Below, one piece after another: positions 46,566-56,577 of a DNA stretch of 64,000 nucleotides. Position numbers and translations under genes: made by a program. This DNA is from Aalborgiella sp963841045. Its GTDB lineage: Bacteria; Pseudomonadota; Gammaproteobacteria; Burkholderiales; Burkholderiaceae_C. The notes beneath the pieces were generated by a model that worked only from the letters and a program-made list of their open reading frames with translations, searched no databases and was not told the DNA's origin. The stretch's first letter is position 1; every line of letters begins with the position of its first letter. The stretch is from the NCBI GenBank assembly GCA_963841045.1, contig CAWJBD010000005.1, positions 191,273 to 255,272 on the forward strand, written 5' to 3'.

Positions 46566-46629
46566 TACTATATTTTTAATAGCACTCTAGGCAATCAATA
46601 CGCCGGCTAGAGGCCAATTTTCCATATAA
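46566..46629 (-). repeat. Interspersed palindromic repeat, copy 7
   Basis: ACTATATTTTTAATAGC, ACTCTAGGCAATCAATACGC, CGGCTAGAGGCCAATTTTCC, ATATAAA. Complete copy between convergent dctM and alaS. Copies 6 and 7 have the same orientation and bracket the whole pyroglutamate locus. Confidence 0.88.
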
Positions 46630-46646
46630 AACTGGCAAACAGCAGA

Positions 46647-49298
46647 TTAACCCAGCTTTTCACTGACCCAGCCCTGTGCACTGGCCAGTGCTTTGTCTAA
46701 GCCAGCCGCATCGGTGCCGCCGGCCATCGCCATGTCGGGCTTGCCGCCGCCTTTGCCGCCAACTTGTGCGGCGAGGAAGTTGACGAGTTCACCCGCTTTG
46801 ACTTTGCCCATCACGTCGGCTGTAGCACCGACAGCGATTTGCACTTTGCCAGCATCGCTGCTGGCCAGCACCACCACGGCGGATTTGAGTTTGTCTTTGA
46901 GCTTGCCCACGGTGTCGCGCAGTGTTTGTGCAGCATCTGCGGCGGACACGCCTTCCATTTTGGCGACAAGTAATTTGTAGCCTTTGACATCCACCGCTTT
47001 GGACAAGAGCGCATCGCCTTGGTGCGATGCCAATTGGCCTTTGAGCGCGCTGATTTCTTTTTCCAGCGCTTTGCTGTGGTCCAGCACGGTTTGAATGCGT
47101 TCGCTCAATTCTGGCACAGTCACTTTGAGTGCGCCTGCGGCTTTGGCAGCCGTGCTTTCCAGCTCTTGTACATAGACCAAGGCATTTTTGCCGGTGACCG
47201 CTTCAATGCGGCGCACGCCTGAGGCAATGCCCGCTTCGGCAACGATTTTGAACAAGCCAATGTCGCCGGTGCGCTGCACGTGCACACCGCCGCACAGTTC
47301 GATGCTGTAGCCGATGTTCAGCACGCGCACGCTGTCGCCATATTTTTCGCCAAACAACATCATCGCGCCAGTGGCTTTGGCGGCTTCGATGTCCATCACG
47401 CGGGCGCTGGCTGCTGCGTTGTCCAAAATTTCGGCGTTGACCTTGGCTTCAATCGCAGTGATTTGCGCGTCGGTCACAGGTGCGTTGTGCGCAAAGTCAA
47501 AGCGCGTGCGCTCGGCATTGACCAAGCTGCCTTTTTGTTGCACGTGTTCACCCAGCACTTCGCGCAGGGCTTTGTGCATCAAATGCGTGGCGCTGTGGTT
47601 GCGAATGGTTTTGGCACGCATGTCCATGTTCACCTGCGCAGTCACCGCGTCGCCTACTTTCAAGCTGCCTGATGTCAACACACCGTGGTGGCCAAACACA
47701 TCGGCTTTGATTTTTTGTGTGTCTTGCACTTCAAAGACATTGCCGCCTGCGCTGATGACACCTTCATCACCCACCTGCCCGCCGCTTTCCGCGTAGAACG
47801 GTGTCGTTTCTAACACGATGACGCCATTTTGACCTGCATTTAGGCTTGTAGCCGGCGTACCATCTGCGTAGAGTGCTATGATTTTGGTAGTGCTGTCCAG
47901 CTTCTCGTAGCCCACAAATTCGTTACCCGCACCGCTGTAGTCCAGCGCTTTGTCCATTTTGAATTTGCCTGCAGCACGTGCGCGATTTTTCTGCTGCTCC
48001 ATCGCCACCGCAAAACCCGCTTCGTCCACTTCCACACCACGGTCGCGGCACACGTCGGCTGTTAAGTCGAGCGGGAAGCCATAGGTGTCGTGCAGTTTGA
48101 AAGCCACTTCACCCGCCAAGACTTTGTCACCATCTTTGAGTGAGCCGTCCAACAGCTTCATTCCGGTTTCCAGCGTTTCAAAGAAGCGCTCTTCTTCTTG
48201 CTTCAGCACCTCGGTGATGCGCTGTTGTTGCTTGGCCATGTTGGGGTAAGCATCGCCCATGACCTTGACCAAGTCTGCCACCAATTTGTGGAAGAACGGT
48301 GATTTTTTGCCGAGTAAATAACCGTGGCGAATGGCGCGGCGAATGATGCGGCGCTGCACGTAGCCGCGGCCTTCGTTGCTGGGCAACACGCCGTCGCTGA
48401 CTAAAAATGCGGTGGCGCGAATGTGGTCCGCAATCACGCGCAGGCTCTTGTTGTCCAAATCGGTTGTGCCAGTTTCACGCGCGGCGGCTTTGATCAAGGT
48501 GTCAAAAATATCGATTTCGTAATTGCTGTGCACGTGCTGCAAAATGGCCGAAATGCGTTCCAAGCCCATGCCGGTATCGACACACGGCGCTGGCAATTTC
48601 ACCAAGCTGCCATCGGCCTGCATGTCAAACTGCATGAACACGTGGTTCCAAATTTCGATGAAGCGGTCGCCATCTTCGTCAGGGCTGCCCGGTGGGCCAC
48701 CTGGGATGTGCGGACCATGGTCGTAAAAAATCTCGCTGCACGGACCGCAGGGGCCGGTGTCCGCCATCATCCAAAAATTATCGGACGCGTATTTTTTGCC
48801 TTTGTTGTCGCCAATGCGCACGATGCGGTCAGCGGGTAAACCAATTTCTTTGTGCCAAATGTCGTAGGCCTCGTCGTCGTCAATGTACACCGTCACCAGC
48901 AAACGCTCGGCTGGCAATTTGTAGACTTGGGTCAACAGCTCCCAACCCCATTTGATGGATTCGCGTTTGAAATAATCGCCAAAGCTCCAGTTACCCAACA
49001 TCTCAAAAAAGGTGTGATGCCGCGCGGTGTAGCCCACGTTTTCCAAATCGTTGTGCTTGCCGCCTGCACGCAAGCATGCTTGCACGCTGGCTGCGCGCAC
49101 GTAGGGGCGCTTGTCCTGCCCCAAAAACACGTCTTTGAATTGCACCATGCCCGAGTTGGTGAACATCAGCGTCGGGTCGTTGCCCGGTACCAATGAACTG
49201 GACGCCACCACGGCGTGCCCGCGTTCGGCATAAAAGTCGAGGAAAGATTTGCGAATGTCAGCGACGGAAAATTTGGGGTTGGATGCAGGTTGATTCAT
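46647..49298 (-). CDS. alaS: Alanyl-tRNA synthetase
   Basis: 883 residues from ATG 49298. Catalytic core RHHTFFEMLGNWSFGDYF, DTGMGLERIS and GRGYVQRRIIRRAIRHG; the editing domain has HSATHLMHKAL and CGGVHVQRTGDIG, which hold the zinc-binding His and Cys; the C-Ala domain ends KGGGKPDMAMAGG. It is intact over almost 2.7 kb in a window full of frame breaks. The segment 47840-47893 matches the interspersed repeat and codes for ALYADGTPAT just before TPFYAESGG. Confidence 0.97.
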   Translation of the reverse strand: MNQPASNPKFSVADIRKSFLDFYAERGHAVVASSSLVPGNDPTLMFTNSGMVQFKDVFLGQDKRPYVRAASVQACLRAGGKHNDLENVGYTARHHTFFEMLGNWSFGDYFKRESIKWGWELLTQVYKLPAERLLVTVYIDDDEAYDIWHKEIGLPADRIVRIGDNKGKKYASDNFWMMADTGPCGPCSEIFYDHGPHIPGGPPGSPDEDGDRFIEIWNHVFMQFDMQADGSLVKLPAPCVDTGMGLERISAILQHVHSNYEIDIFDTLIKAAARETGTTDLDNKSLRVIADHIRATAFLVSDGVLPSNEGRGYVQRRIIRRAIRHGYLLGKKSPFFHKLVADLVKVMGDAYPNMAKQQQRITEVLKQEEERFFETLETGMKLLDGSLKDGDKVLAGEVAFKLHDTYGFPLDLTADVCRDRGVEVDEAGFAVAMEQQKNRARAAGKFKMDKALDYSGAGNEFVGYEKLDSTTKIIALYADGTPATSLNAGQNGVIVLETTPFYAESGGQVGDEGVISAGGNVFEVQDTQKIKADVFGHHGVLTSGSLKVGDAVTAQVNMDMRAKTIRNHSATHLMHKALREVLGEHVQQKGSLVNAERTRFDFAHNAPVTDAQITAIEAKVNAEILDNAAASARVMDIEAAKATGAMMLFGEKYGDSVRVLNIGYSIELCGGVHVQRTGDIGLFKIVAEAGIASGVRRIEAVTGKNALVYVQELESTAAKAAGALKVTVPELSERIQTVLDHSKALEKEISALKGQLASHQGDALLSKAVDVKGYKLLVAKMEGVSAADAAQTLRDTVGKLKDKLKSAVVVLASSDAGKVQIAVGATADVMGKVKAGELVNFLAAQVGGKGGGKPDMAMAGGTDAAGLDKALASAQGWVSEKLG
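47840..47893 (+). repeat. Interspersed repeat-like segment inside alaS
   Basis: TAGCCGGCGTA (47849-47859) and TAGAGTGCTA (47869-47878) match intergenic copy 9 exactly, with the same 9-base gap. It lies in frame in the linker before the editing domain. It may be a coding copy or convergent similarity. Confidence 0.55.
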
Positions 49299-49328
49299 AC
49301 CTGCAATTATAGATTTCAAGCGCTGCTT

Positions 49329-50512
49329 TTATCGCCACACCCGCAGTAATTTGCCACTATCGGTCAACAAATACAGCCACCCGTCGGGTCCTTGGCGCAC
49401 ATCGCGGATGCGCTCACCCAAATTGGCCAGTAGGCGTTCGCGGGACTGCTCGGTTTGATGGTCTGGATTCAACACAATTCGCCACAGTGCGGTGCCAGCC
49501 AGCGCGCCACTGAAGAGGTTGCCACGGTATTCGGGAAATTTATCCCCCGTGTAAAACGCCAAACCACTGCGGTGCGATGGAAGACTTTCATCAAACCAGT
49601 GTGCGGACTGCCATCGCGCGTGAGCCAAACTACGACGGGTTGTTCCATGCCCGCTTTGGCAGAACCCTCACCGACTTGGATGCTGATGCCATATTCTTGC
49701 CCATGGCTGATCACCGGCCAACCATAATTTTTGCCAGCCAACACGCGGTTGATTTCATCGCCACCTTGTGGACCATGTTCACTCACCCACAGTTCGCCGG
49801 TTGTTGGGTGCAATGCCGCGCCTTGCGGGTTGCGGTGGCCATAGCTCCAAATACCCGCCTGTGCGTTGCGTTCTGCAAATTGTGGGTTGGCAGGTGCTGC
49901 TTTGCCATCTGTGGTGATGCGCACCACTTTGCCATTGCCACGCGAGAGATCTTGTGCATGCACACGCTCAGAGCGAGATTGCCTGTCGCCCAGTGTGACA
50001 AACAAATGGCCATTGCGATCAAACACCAAACGCGAACCAAAATGTCCACTGGAATTAACTTTGGGTAGCTGTCTGTAAATCACCACCCCATCTTTCAATT
50101 TGGATTCTGTGACATTCAAACTGGCGCGTAAAACAGCTGTGCCCGTGCGGTTGGTGTTATTGGCATCACTTTCAGAAAATGTCAGGTAAATGCGCTGGTT
50201 GACAGCGAATGCGGGGTCAAGCACCACGTCCAACAATCCACCTTGCCCCTCAGAATTAACTTCAGGCACACCTTGTATGAGCGCGAGCATTTGGCCATTG
50301 GCAGACAGCAGTTTCAGTGCGCCTTTTCGCTCTGTCACCAACATGCGACCATCTGGCAAAAACGCCAAACCCCATGGACTTTGCAAACTGTTGTTCAGCT
50401 CCGTCACTTGCAGTTTGATTGCCGATGGTTGTACAACTTGGGCTGCTACAGGTAATGGCAATGACAGTGCCATACCCAAACACAGCAGAACATGCATCAA
50501 AAAACGAGCCAT
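49329..50512 (-). CDS. PQQ-dependent sugar dehydrogenase, soluble type (one frameshift)
   Basis: About 394 residues from ATG 50512. A signal peptide (LMHVLLCLGMALSLPLPVAAQ) is followed by a six-bladed propeller: SPWGLAFLPDGRMLVTERKGALKLL, GLLDVVLDPAF, SSGHFGSRLVFDRNGHLFVTLGDR (catalytic His-type), NGKVVRITTDGK, IWSYGHRNPQG and SEHGPQGGDEIN. The frames change near 49580-49625; the C-terminal frame carries SGLAFYTGDKFPEYRGNLFSGAL and ERIRDVRQGPDGWLYLLTDS. It oxidises aldoses in the periplasm (YliI-like). Confidence 0.85.
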
Positions 50513-50566
50513 GTTCTGCAGCTGTTTAACCACTTACATTCTCAAAGTGAATGAAGTCAAAGCGAA

Positions 50567-53059
50567 TTATGGCTTCAGCACCAAGGCATCGCCCACTGCC
50601 GGTGGATTGAGTTTGAACGCGCGGTTGGGCTGTGCGGCGATGCCAGCCCATTGCAGGCTCATGTCTCTGTAACGTGGCTGAAAATACCAAGCCGCTTTGT
50701 CCTGTTTGGTAAATGAAACTGGATTTGTCCAAATCGGACAAATCAAACACGCTGCGCAAGCTGGCGGCGTGGCGGTTGTGGAAGGGCTCGGCTTCGTTCA
50801 GCCAATATTGACCCACGTTCACTGTCCAAGGGTCGCCCGATGTAGGTACCAGTCACATCAAACATTTTGGCCAAAGGCGCGACATTGCCAAAGGGTTTGT
50901 GAATGGACCTTGCCACGTGCGCTACGCCCCATTGCCATTTGCTTGGGTCTGCACCGTATTTGGCGCTCAGGCGATCCAAGGCGCGCGTCATCGCATCGGC
51001 AGATTGCTCGGCGCACGATTTGGGCGCGCACCAACTGGCATCGTTGCTCAACATGGATTGTTCCACCACACCGCGGAATTGGCGCTTGCCATAGAGTGCT
51101 TTGAATTTGGCTTCACCGATTTTGGGCACCACCAAGCCACGTGCCAATTCGTCCGCCCAGGTTGCAAACACCAACGGCGCAGCGCTGCTGGCTTGCATAT
51201 TGCCGTCAAAGTTTTTCAACAAAGCTTGTGCAGCACCTGCCAATGCATGATTGCTTTTGGCTTCGCGCACCACGGGCAATAACTTTTGCGTCGCCAATGA
51301 AGTGGTGTCCGCTTGAATTTTGTGCATAGAAGCTGCGTCGTGCTTTGGCGTGGCAGCCATCAAAGCTTCAATGCGGTCAAAACGCTCTGGTGTGGCCCAA
51401 TCGCCAGTGATGAAATGCGGGTAATCTTTGGGGTGAATGCGTTGGTTGGCAGTCGCCACCCAGCCTTTTTGACCATCGTCTTGCGGCGTATCGGCGTAGG
51501 GCAACCAACCCGCCCAATCGTATTTGGCATCCCAGCCCGGTGCAGGCGCTGCGCCTTTGATGTCATTGTCAGCGCTTCTCACCGGCACTTTGCCAATGGC
51601 TTTGTAGGCAATCTTGCCCGACACGTCCGCCATGACAGCGTTTTGCATGGGTGAGTGGTAGCCTGAAAACGCTTGGATAAGTTCATCCACGCTTTGCGCT
51701 TTTTGCGCGTTGAAGCCCGCCAACACTGTGGTGTTGTCGGCATCCAATGCGGACCAGCGCAAAGCAATCACAAATTTGTTGGTGTCCAACACCGCTGCGT
51801 GCACAGCTTGTGCATCGCTGATAACAGGGCCATGGCGTGTGCTGCGGTAGCTGTAGCCCACATCGGGCTGGCCTTTGACTTTGATGGTATCGGTGCGGGT
51901 TTCAAAATCAGCCCAACCAGTGGGCGTTTTGTATTGTTTGGGGTTGGCTAGGGTTGATTTGTTCCAGATACAAATCTTGCACATCAGGCCCGGTATTGGT
52001 AAAGCCCCAAGCCACTTTGGCGGTGCGCCCCAGCACCACTGATGGCAAGCCTGGCAAAGTTGCGCCCACAGCTTCGTATACACCTGGCACATGCATGCCC
52101 GCAAAATACCAAATGGCCGGTGCGCTCAAACCCAAATGCGGGTCGTTGGCCAGCAAAGGTTTGCCGCTGACAGTGTGGCTGCCTGCCACCACCCAGTTGT
52201 TGCTGCCCTTGCCTTCAATATTGCCAATTTCGCTGCCTATGATATTAGCAGCATCATCTGTCGCTAATGCTATAGATTTACTAGCACCATAGGCAGTATT
52301 CACGCCGCCTACAGCCTGATTTTCCATAAATTTTTGACCAGCTGCCTTTATTTCTGCCGCTTTGAACACACCCAAGTCTGCATAAAGTTTGGACAAATCC
52401 ACTTTGGAAATCGGCGCATCACCCGGATAGGCGGGGAATAAATCCCACACCTGTTTGGTTGGTAACTTTTGCGCGGTGGACAAGCGCCCAAATTCGGTGC
52501 CCCAGTTGCCGCCCAAGTCCAGCGCCATCATGATGGCCCAGCCCACACTGTCAACACCCGTCCACGCGGCAGGTTTCACACCCAAAACATGAAACTCGGG
52601 TGGCAATGCTTGGCTGCTGGTGGCATGAAAGGCGTTGATGCCATCGGCATAGGCTTTGACTTGCGCTTTGGCATCAGCGGGCATCGCATCAAACTGCTTT
52701 TGCGCGGCACGGATGATGCCCAATGTATGCATCAGTTTGTCGGTTTCTAAAGTGGCAGCGCCCAACATGGCGCTCAACTCGCCATGCATGATGCGGCGGT
52801 TGAAGTCCAGCTGCCAGCTGCGCTCTTGCGCATGGGTATAGCCCAGCGCAAAGGCGGCGTCGTCCACATTTTTGGCATGAATGTGCGTGATGTCAGAGGC
52901 ATCGCGCGTGATACGCACTTCGTCCTTCAGACCCGCGGCAGATAGCTTTTGTTCACCCGATAAAGTGGGAAAACTGCGCCACACATAAATTGCACCCGCT
53001 ATGCTGGCAAGTACCAGTAGCAAAAACAACCACCAGATTAACTTTTTGATCCAACGCAT
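50567..53059 (-). CDS. Penicillin acylase family protein (three frameshifts)
   Basis: About 830 residues. An N-terminal membrane anchor (KKLIWWLFLLLVLASIAGAIYVW), alpha chain with AFALGYTHAQERSWQLDFNRRIMHGELSAML, then the autocleavage site and nucleophile GKGSNNWVVAGSHT (Ser after Gly), PLLANDPHLGLSAPAIWYFAGM and, in the other frames, RSTRHGPVIS, GYHSPMQNAVMADVSGKIAY, NQRIHPKDYPHFITGDWATPER. Breaks occur near 51940-51955, 50825-50835 and about 50680; the last reading ends RYRDMSLQWAGIAAQPNRAF...LVLKP at TAA 50569-50567. It hydrolyses amides such as N-acyl-homoserine lactones or beta-lactams. The residues around 52265-52330 come from the interspersed repeat. Confidence 0.85.
52265..52330 (-). 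repeat. Interspersed repeat copy inside the penicillin acylase gene
   Basis: TAATGCTAT, TTTACTAGCAC, ATAGGCA, CACGCCGCCTA, then ATTTTCCATA follow copies 6 and 7 from end to end with two single-base gaps. Read in the gene's frame it encodes MENQAVGGVNTAYGASKSIA. A coding copy of the repeat. Confidence 0.75.
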
Positions 53060-53078
53060 AGCGAGTCTCCTTTTAGAT

Positions 53079-53354
53079 TTATTTGTAAAACGCTTCGACT
53101 TTACCTTTTAATTTAACGGTGAGCGGATAACCAAAACGATCGACCTTTTTGCCCACAGGCACTTTGATCCATCCCTCGCTCAAACAATACTCTTCCACAT
53201 CAAAACGCTCTTTGTCATTAAAGAGAATGCCAATGTCATGTTCAAACACTTTGGCATCATGAAACTTGCTGCGCGCGTCGGTTGACAGGTGGTCTGGGAG
53301 TGGTGGCTTAGGGATACTGGTTGTGTTACCGGTTTCTGGTGTCGCTTCTGTCAT
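53079..53354 (-). CDS. DUF3297 family protein
   Basis: 91 residues, intact. PPLPDHLSTDARSKFHDAKVFEHDIGILFNDKERFDVEEYCLSEGWIKVPVGKKVDRFGYPLTVKLKG matches DUF3297, a small soluble family of unknown function that is common in proteobacteria. It follows yebC on the same strand by 40 bases. Confidence 0.85.
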   Translation of the reverse strand: MTEATPETGNTTSIPKPPLPDHLSTDARSKFHDAKVFEHDIGILFNDKERFDVEEYCLSEGWIKVPVGKKVDRFGYPLTVKLKGKVEAFYK

Positions 53355-53394
53355 GTTAAAAATCTCAATAATTAAAAATAGAAAGGTGAATTAT

Positions 53395-54123
53395 CTACCC
53401 ACCCAAGCCAACATACACATTCTGCACATCGTCATTGCCATCAATCGCGCCTAAGAAGTCTTCAACTTCTTGTAATTGTTCGGCACTAAGGGATGATGGG
53501 TCGACTGGGTTTTTGGGTTTGTAGCCGAGTTTGGCAGACAACACTGTGAAACCGTGATTGGGCAATGCACGGCTGACAAGGTCGAGGTCTGAGGCGTCGG
53601 TGTAAAAAATGGATGTGGTGACTTTGCCGTCTTCGTCGGCGTCACCCGCTTCAAAATCTTGTGCACCGGCTTCGATGGCGGCCATTTCGGCATCGGCGTC
53701 TTTGTTCGTTGGCTCGGCTTCAATGATGCCCACGTGGTTAAAGTCCCACGACACTAGAGCCGGATGTACCCAATTGCCCTTTGCGAAACAGCACGCGCAT
53801 TTCGGGGCTGTGCGTTTCACGTTGTCGGTCAAGCATTCCACCATCACAGCGACTTGGTGTGGTGCAAAGCCTTCGTAGATGACGTGTTCATAGCTGATGT
53901 TTTCACCCGTCAAACCCGCGCCTTTTTTAATGGCGCGCTCCAACGTGTCTTTGGGCATGGACACTTTGCGTGCTTGCTCCACACACATGCGCAGCTTGGA
54001 ATTGCTGGCCGGGTCTGCGCCATTGCGCGCCGCCACCACGATGTCTTTGACCAAGCGGCCAAATAATTTACCTTTGGCACTGGCTGCCAATTCTTTGCCT
54101 TTTGCTTTCCATTGCGCACCCAT
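53395..54123 (-). CDS. yebC: YebC/PmpR family DNA-binding regulator (two compensating frameshifts)
   Basis: 242 residues. MGAQWKAKGKELAASAKGKLFGRLVKDIVVAARNGADPASNSKLR and DTLERAIKKGAGLTGE begin the family; the second half has EAGAQDFEAGDADEDG. The stretch APKCACCFAKGNWVHPALVSWDF is out of frame. Adding one G at the GGGG of 53804-53807 and removing one base near 53755 restores APEMRVLFRKGQLGTSGSVSWDF. A bacterial transcription/translation factor; YebC helps ribosomes through polyproline. Confidence 0.9.
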   Translation of the reverse strand: MGAQWKAKGKELAASAKGKLFGRLVKDIVVAARNGADPASNSKLRMCVEQARKVSMPKDTLERAIKKGAGLTGENISYEHVIYEGFAPHQVAVMVECLTDNVKRTAPKCACCFAKGNWVHPALVSWDFNHVGIIEAEPTNKDADAEMAAIEAGAQDFEAGDADEDGKVTTSIFYTDASDLDLVSRALPNHGFTVLSAKLGYKPKNPVDPSSLSAEQLQEVEDFLGAIDGNDDVQNVYVGLGG

Positions 54124-54183
54124 GACGACTCATCCTTGCTGTGTTGATTGAAAGCTTCGATTATGAGTGATAAGCTCCACGCT

Positions 54184-55664
54184 ATGAACACTATCTACAT
54201 CACCTTTATCCAAGTTAAAAGACCCCACCCTGCTGAAAACCGACGCATTGGTTAATGGCGAATGGGTTGCAGGCAGTTCACGCTTTGCCGTGAACGACCC
54301 GGCTACTGGCCAAAAACTGGCTGATGTCAGCAATTTAACTGCCAGTGATGCTACAAATTCAGTAGCATTTGCGAATACTGCCTTGCCCGCTTGGCGCGGC
54401 AAAACCGGCAAAGAGCGGCATGCCATTTTGCTCAAATGGTTCAACCTCATCATGGCGAACCAAGACGACATTGCCCGCATTTTGACGGCCGAGCAAGGCA
54501 AGCCGTATGCTGAAGCCAAAGGCGAAGTGGCGTATGGCGCGAGTTTTGTGGAATGGTTTGCCGAAGAGGCCAAGCGCGTCAACGGCGAAGTGCTGCCGCA
54601 ATTTGACAACAACCGCCGTTTGTTGGTGCTGAAACAGCCCATTGGCGTGTGCGCTGCCATCACGCCGTGGAACTTCCCCATCGCCATGATCACCCGCAAA
54701 GTCGCGCCCGCGCTGGCCGCGGGCTGCACGGTGGTGATTAAACCCGCAGAACTGACACCACTGACCGCCTTGGCTGTGGCTGAACTGGCTGTGCGCGCGG
54801 GCATACCTGCGGGCGTGCTGAATATATTGACGGCAGACAGTGACAACTCCATCGCCATTGGCAAAGTGCTGTGCGACAGCCCCATCGTGCGGCATATCAG
54901 CTTCACCGGCTCTACTGAAGTGGGCCGTATTTTGATGGCGCAAAGCGCACCATCGGTGAAAAAATTGTCACTTGAATTGGGGGGCAACGCGCCATTCATC
55001 GTGTTTGACGATGCCGATGTGGACGCTGCTGTCGAAGGTGCCATGGCCAGCAAATACCGCAACGCCGGGCAAACCTGCGTCTGCGCCAACCGCATCTATG
55101 TGCAAGAGGCGGTGTACGATGAATTTACAGAGAAATTTTCGGCCAAAGTCAGAGCTCTCAAAGTCGGCAACGGCTTTGAAGACGGCGTGGTGCAAGGCCC
55201 GCTGATTGAACCTGCCGCTATTGAAAAGGTAGCTGAATCACGTGGCGGATGCACTCGCCAAAGGCGGTACCTTGTTGGCAGGTGGCAAACAATTAGATGG
55301 CCAGTTTTTTCAACCCACTTTAATTGGCAACGCCACCGCCGACATGCTGTGCGCGCGCGAAGAAACCTTTGGCCCATTCGCGCCCATTTTCAAATTCAAA
55401 ACCGATCAAGATGCCATTGACGCAGCCAACAACACTGAATTTGGTTTGGCCAGCTACCTTTACAGCCGCGACATCGGTCGCATCTTCCGCGTGTCAGAAG
55501 CCTTAGAGTACGGCATGGTCGGCATCAACGCCGGCGTCATCGCCACCGAGCACGTGCCCTTTGGCGGTGTCAAACAATCCGGCCTGGGCCGCGAAGGTTC
55601 GCACCACGGCATGGACGAGTATTTGGAGATGAAGTATTTGTGTTTGGGCGATATATTGAAATAA
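54184..55664 (+). CDS. gabD: Aldehyde dehydrogenase, succinate-semialdehyde dehydrogenase type (about two frameshifts)
   Basis: About 490 residues. The 5' part LKDPTLLKTDALVNGEWV is in a frame without ATG; ATG 54184 with an early indel, or TTG 54248, are possible starts. Then AITPWNFPIAMITRKVAPALAAGCTVVIKPAE, FTGSTEVGR, LSLELGGNAPFIVFDDAD (catalytic Glu), NAGQTCVCANRI (catalytic Cys). A shift near 55230-55245 leads to REETFGPFAPIFKF and EHVPFGGVKQSGLGREGSHHGMDEYLEMKY, the GabD ending. Oxidises succinate semialdehyde to succinate. Confidence 0.92.
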
Positions 55665-55665
55665 T

Positions 55666-56385
55666 TTATTTCAATTCGTACTCAAACGTACTCACCACAC
55701 GCAATCGTTTCACGCGTGAGCTGGTGTCGTCAGCATCGCTGCCATCGTCACCACTGATGCGTATCGCACCTTGGTTGGCGTTTTTCAAAGCACCCAAAGT
55801 TGCACCCGCTTCAGCGGCGAATTTAACGGCTTGGTCTTTGGCATTGCGGGTGGCTTCGGCCAGTAGTGGTGCTTTGATGTCGTTGAAACCGCGCAACTGG
55901 TAGCGCGGGCCACCAAAACCACCTTCACCGCCCAATTGAATGCCCGCTTGAATCAGCGGGTCCACTGCCAACGCGGCTTTTTCAACTTCTTTCACACGTG
56001 TCGATTTCACCAACACTTGGCTCGTGCCATTGAAGCGCAAAGGCACATTGCCCTGCGCATAATCACGCGCCATCAAATCTTGCACGCTCAAAGGGCGTGG
56101 CTCAATTTCTGCTTCGGTGAAACCACGTGCTTTCAAAAACGCAATCACCTTATCGCGGTCCGCTATCAGCGCTTGCTGCACCGCGCCAAACTCATTGCCC
56201 GCGCGTCTGAAAGCCAAAGTCCAAACAACATAATCCGACTCCACATCTTTTTCAGCCAAGCCTTTGACAGTGACAGACCGGTCCGCCATGCGAAAGCGCT
56301 CCAGTCCGCTGCTCACCGCAAAACCAGCCAATGCAATGCCTGCTGCAACCAGCAGTGCGGTCAAAATACGGGGGGTGTTGTTCAT
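55666..56385 (-). CDS. SIMPL domain protein (DUF541)
   Basis: 239 residues, intact. N-terminal membrane helix (LTALLVAAGIALAGFAVSSG), then SVTVKGLAEKDVESDYVVWTLAFRRAG, an RPLSVQDLMARD region, QVLVKSTRVKEVEKAALAVDPLIQAGIQLGG and LLAEATRNAKDQAVKFAAEAGATLG, the SIMPL fold. Periplasmic; oxidative-stress protection is known for the E. coli homologue YggE. Converges with gabD, one base apart. Confidence 0.87.
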   Translation of the reverse strand: MNNTPRILTALLVAAGIALAGFAVSSGLERFRMADRSVTVKGLAEKDVESDYVVWTLAFRRAGNEFGAVQQALIADRDKVIAFLKARGFTEAEIEPRPLSVQDLMARDYAQGNVPLRFNGTSQVLVKSTRVKEVEKAALAVDPLIQAGIQLGGEGGFGGPRYQLRGFNDIKAPLLAEATRNAKDQAVKFAAEAGATLGALKNANQGAIRISGDDGSDADDTSSRVKRLRVVSTFEYELK

Positions 56386-56468
56386 GCAAATCTCCAGTTA
56401 CAGATGATGATGCAATGATATACCTATGATCGTATAGGTGAAAACAAATTAAAATCCTTTTCACTTTC

Positions 56469-56542
56469 GCGGGTGTCGTTCAGTGGTAGGACTTTTGCTT
56501 CCCAAGCAAATAACGAGGGTTCGATTCCCTTCACCCGCTCCA
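56469..56542 (+). tRNA. tRNA-Gly, anticodon CCC
   Basis: 74 bases with encoded CCA. Acceptor GCGGGTG pairs with CACCCGC, the D-arm is GTTCAGTGGTAGGAC, the anticodon loop TTCCCAA sits between TTTGC and GCAAA, and the T-arm is AGGGTTCGATTCCCT. A complete cloverleaf. Confidence 0.97.
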
Positions 56543-56577
56543 AATCGCCGCACCTTCCATTTCACTTCCACCCCCCA

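Noticed and set aside
54336..54385. A further repeat copy in gabD (GATGCTAC...GTAGCAT hairpin then AATACTGCC)
   Set aside because: Motif spacing is about eight bases short, and the encoded residues agree with normal GabD sequence.
54130..55095. Long minus-strand open frame opposite gabD
   Set aside because: It mirrors the aldehyde dehydrogenase codons and has no ribosome site or recognisable domain.
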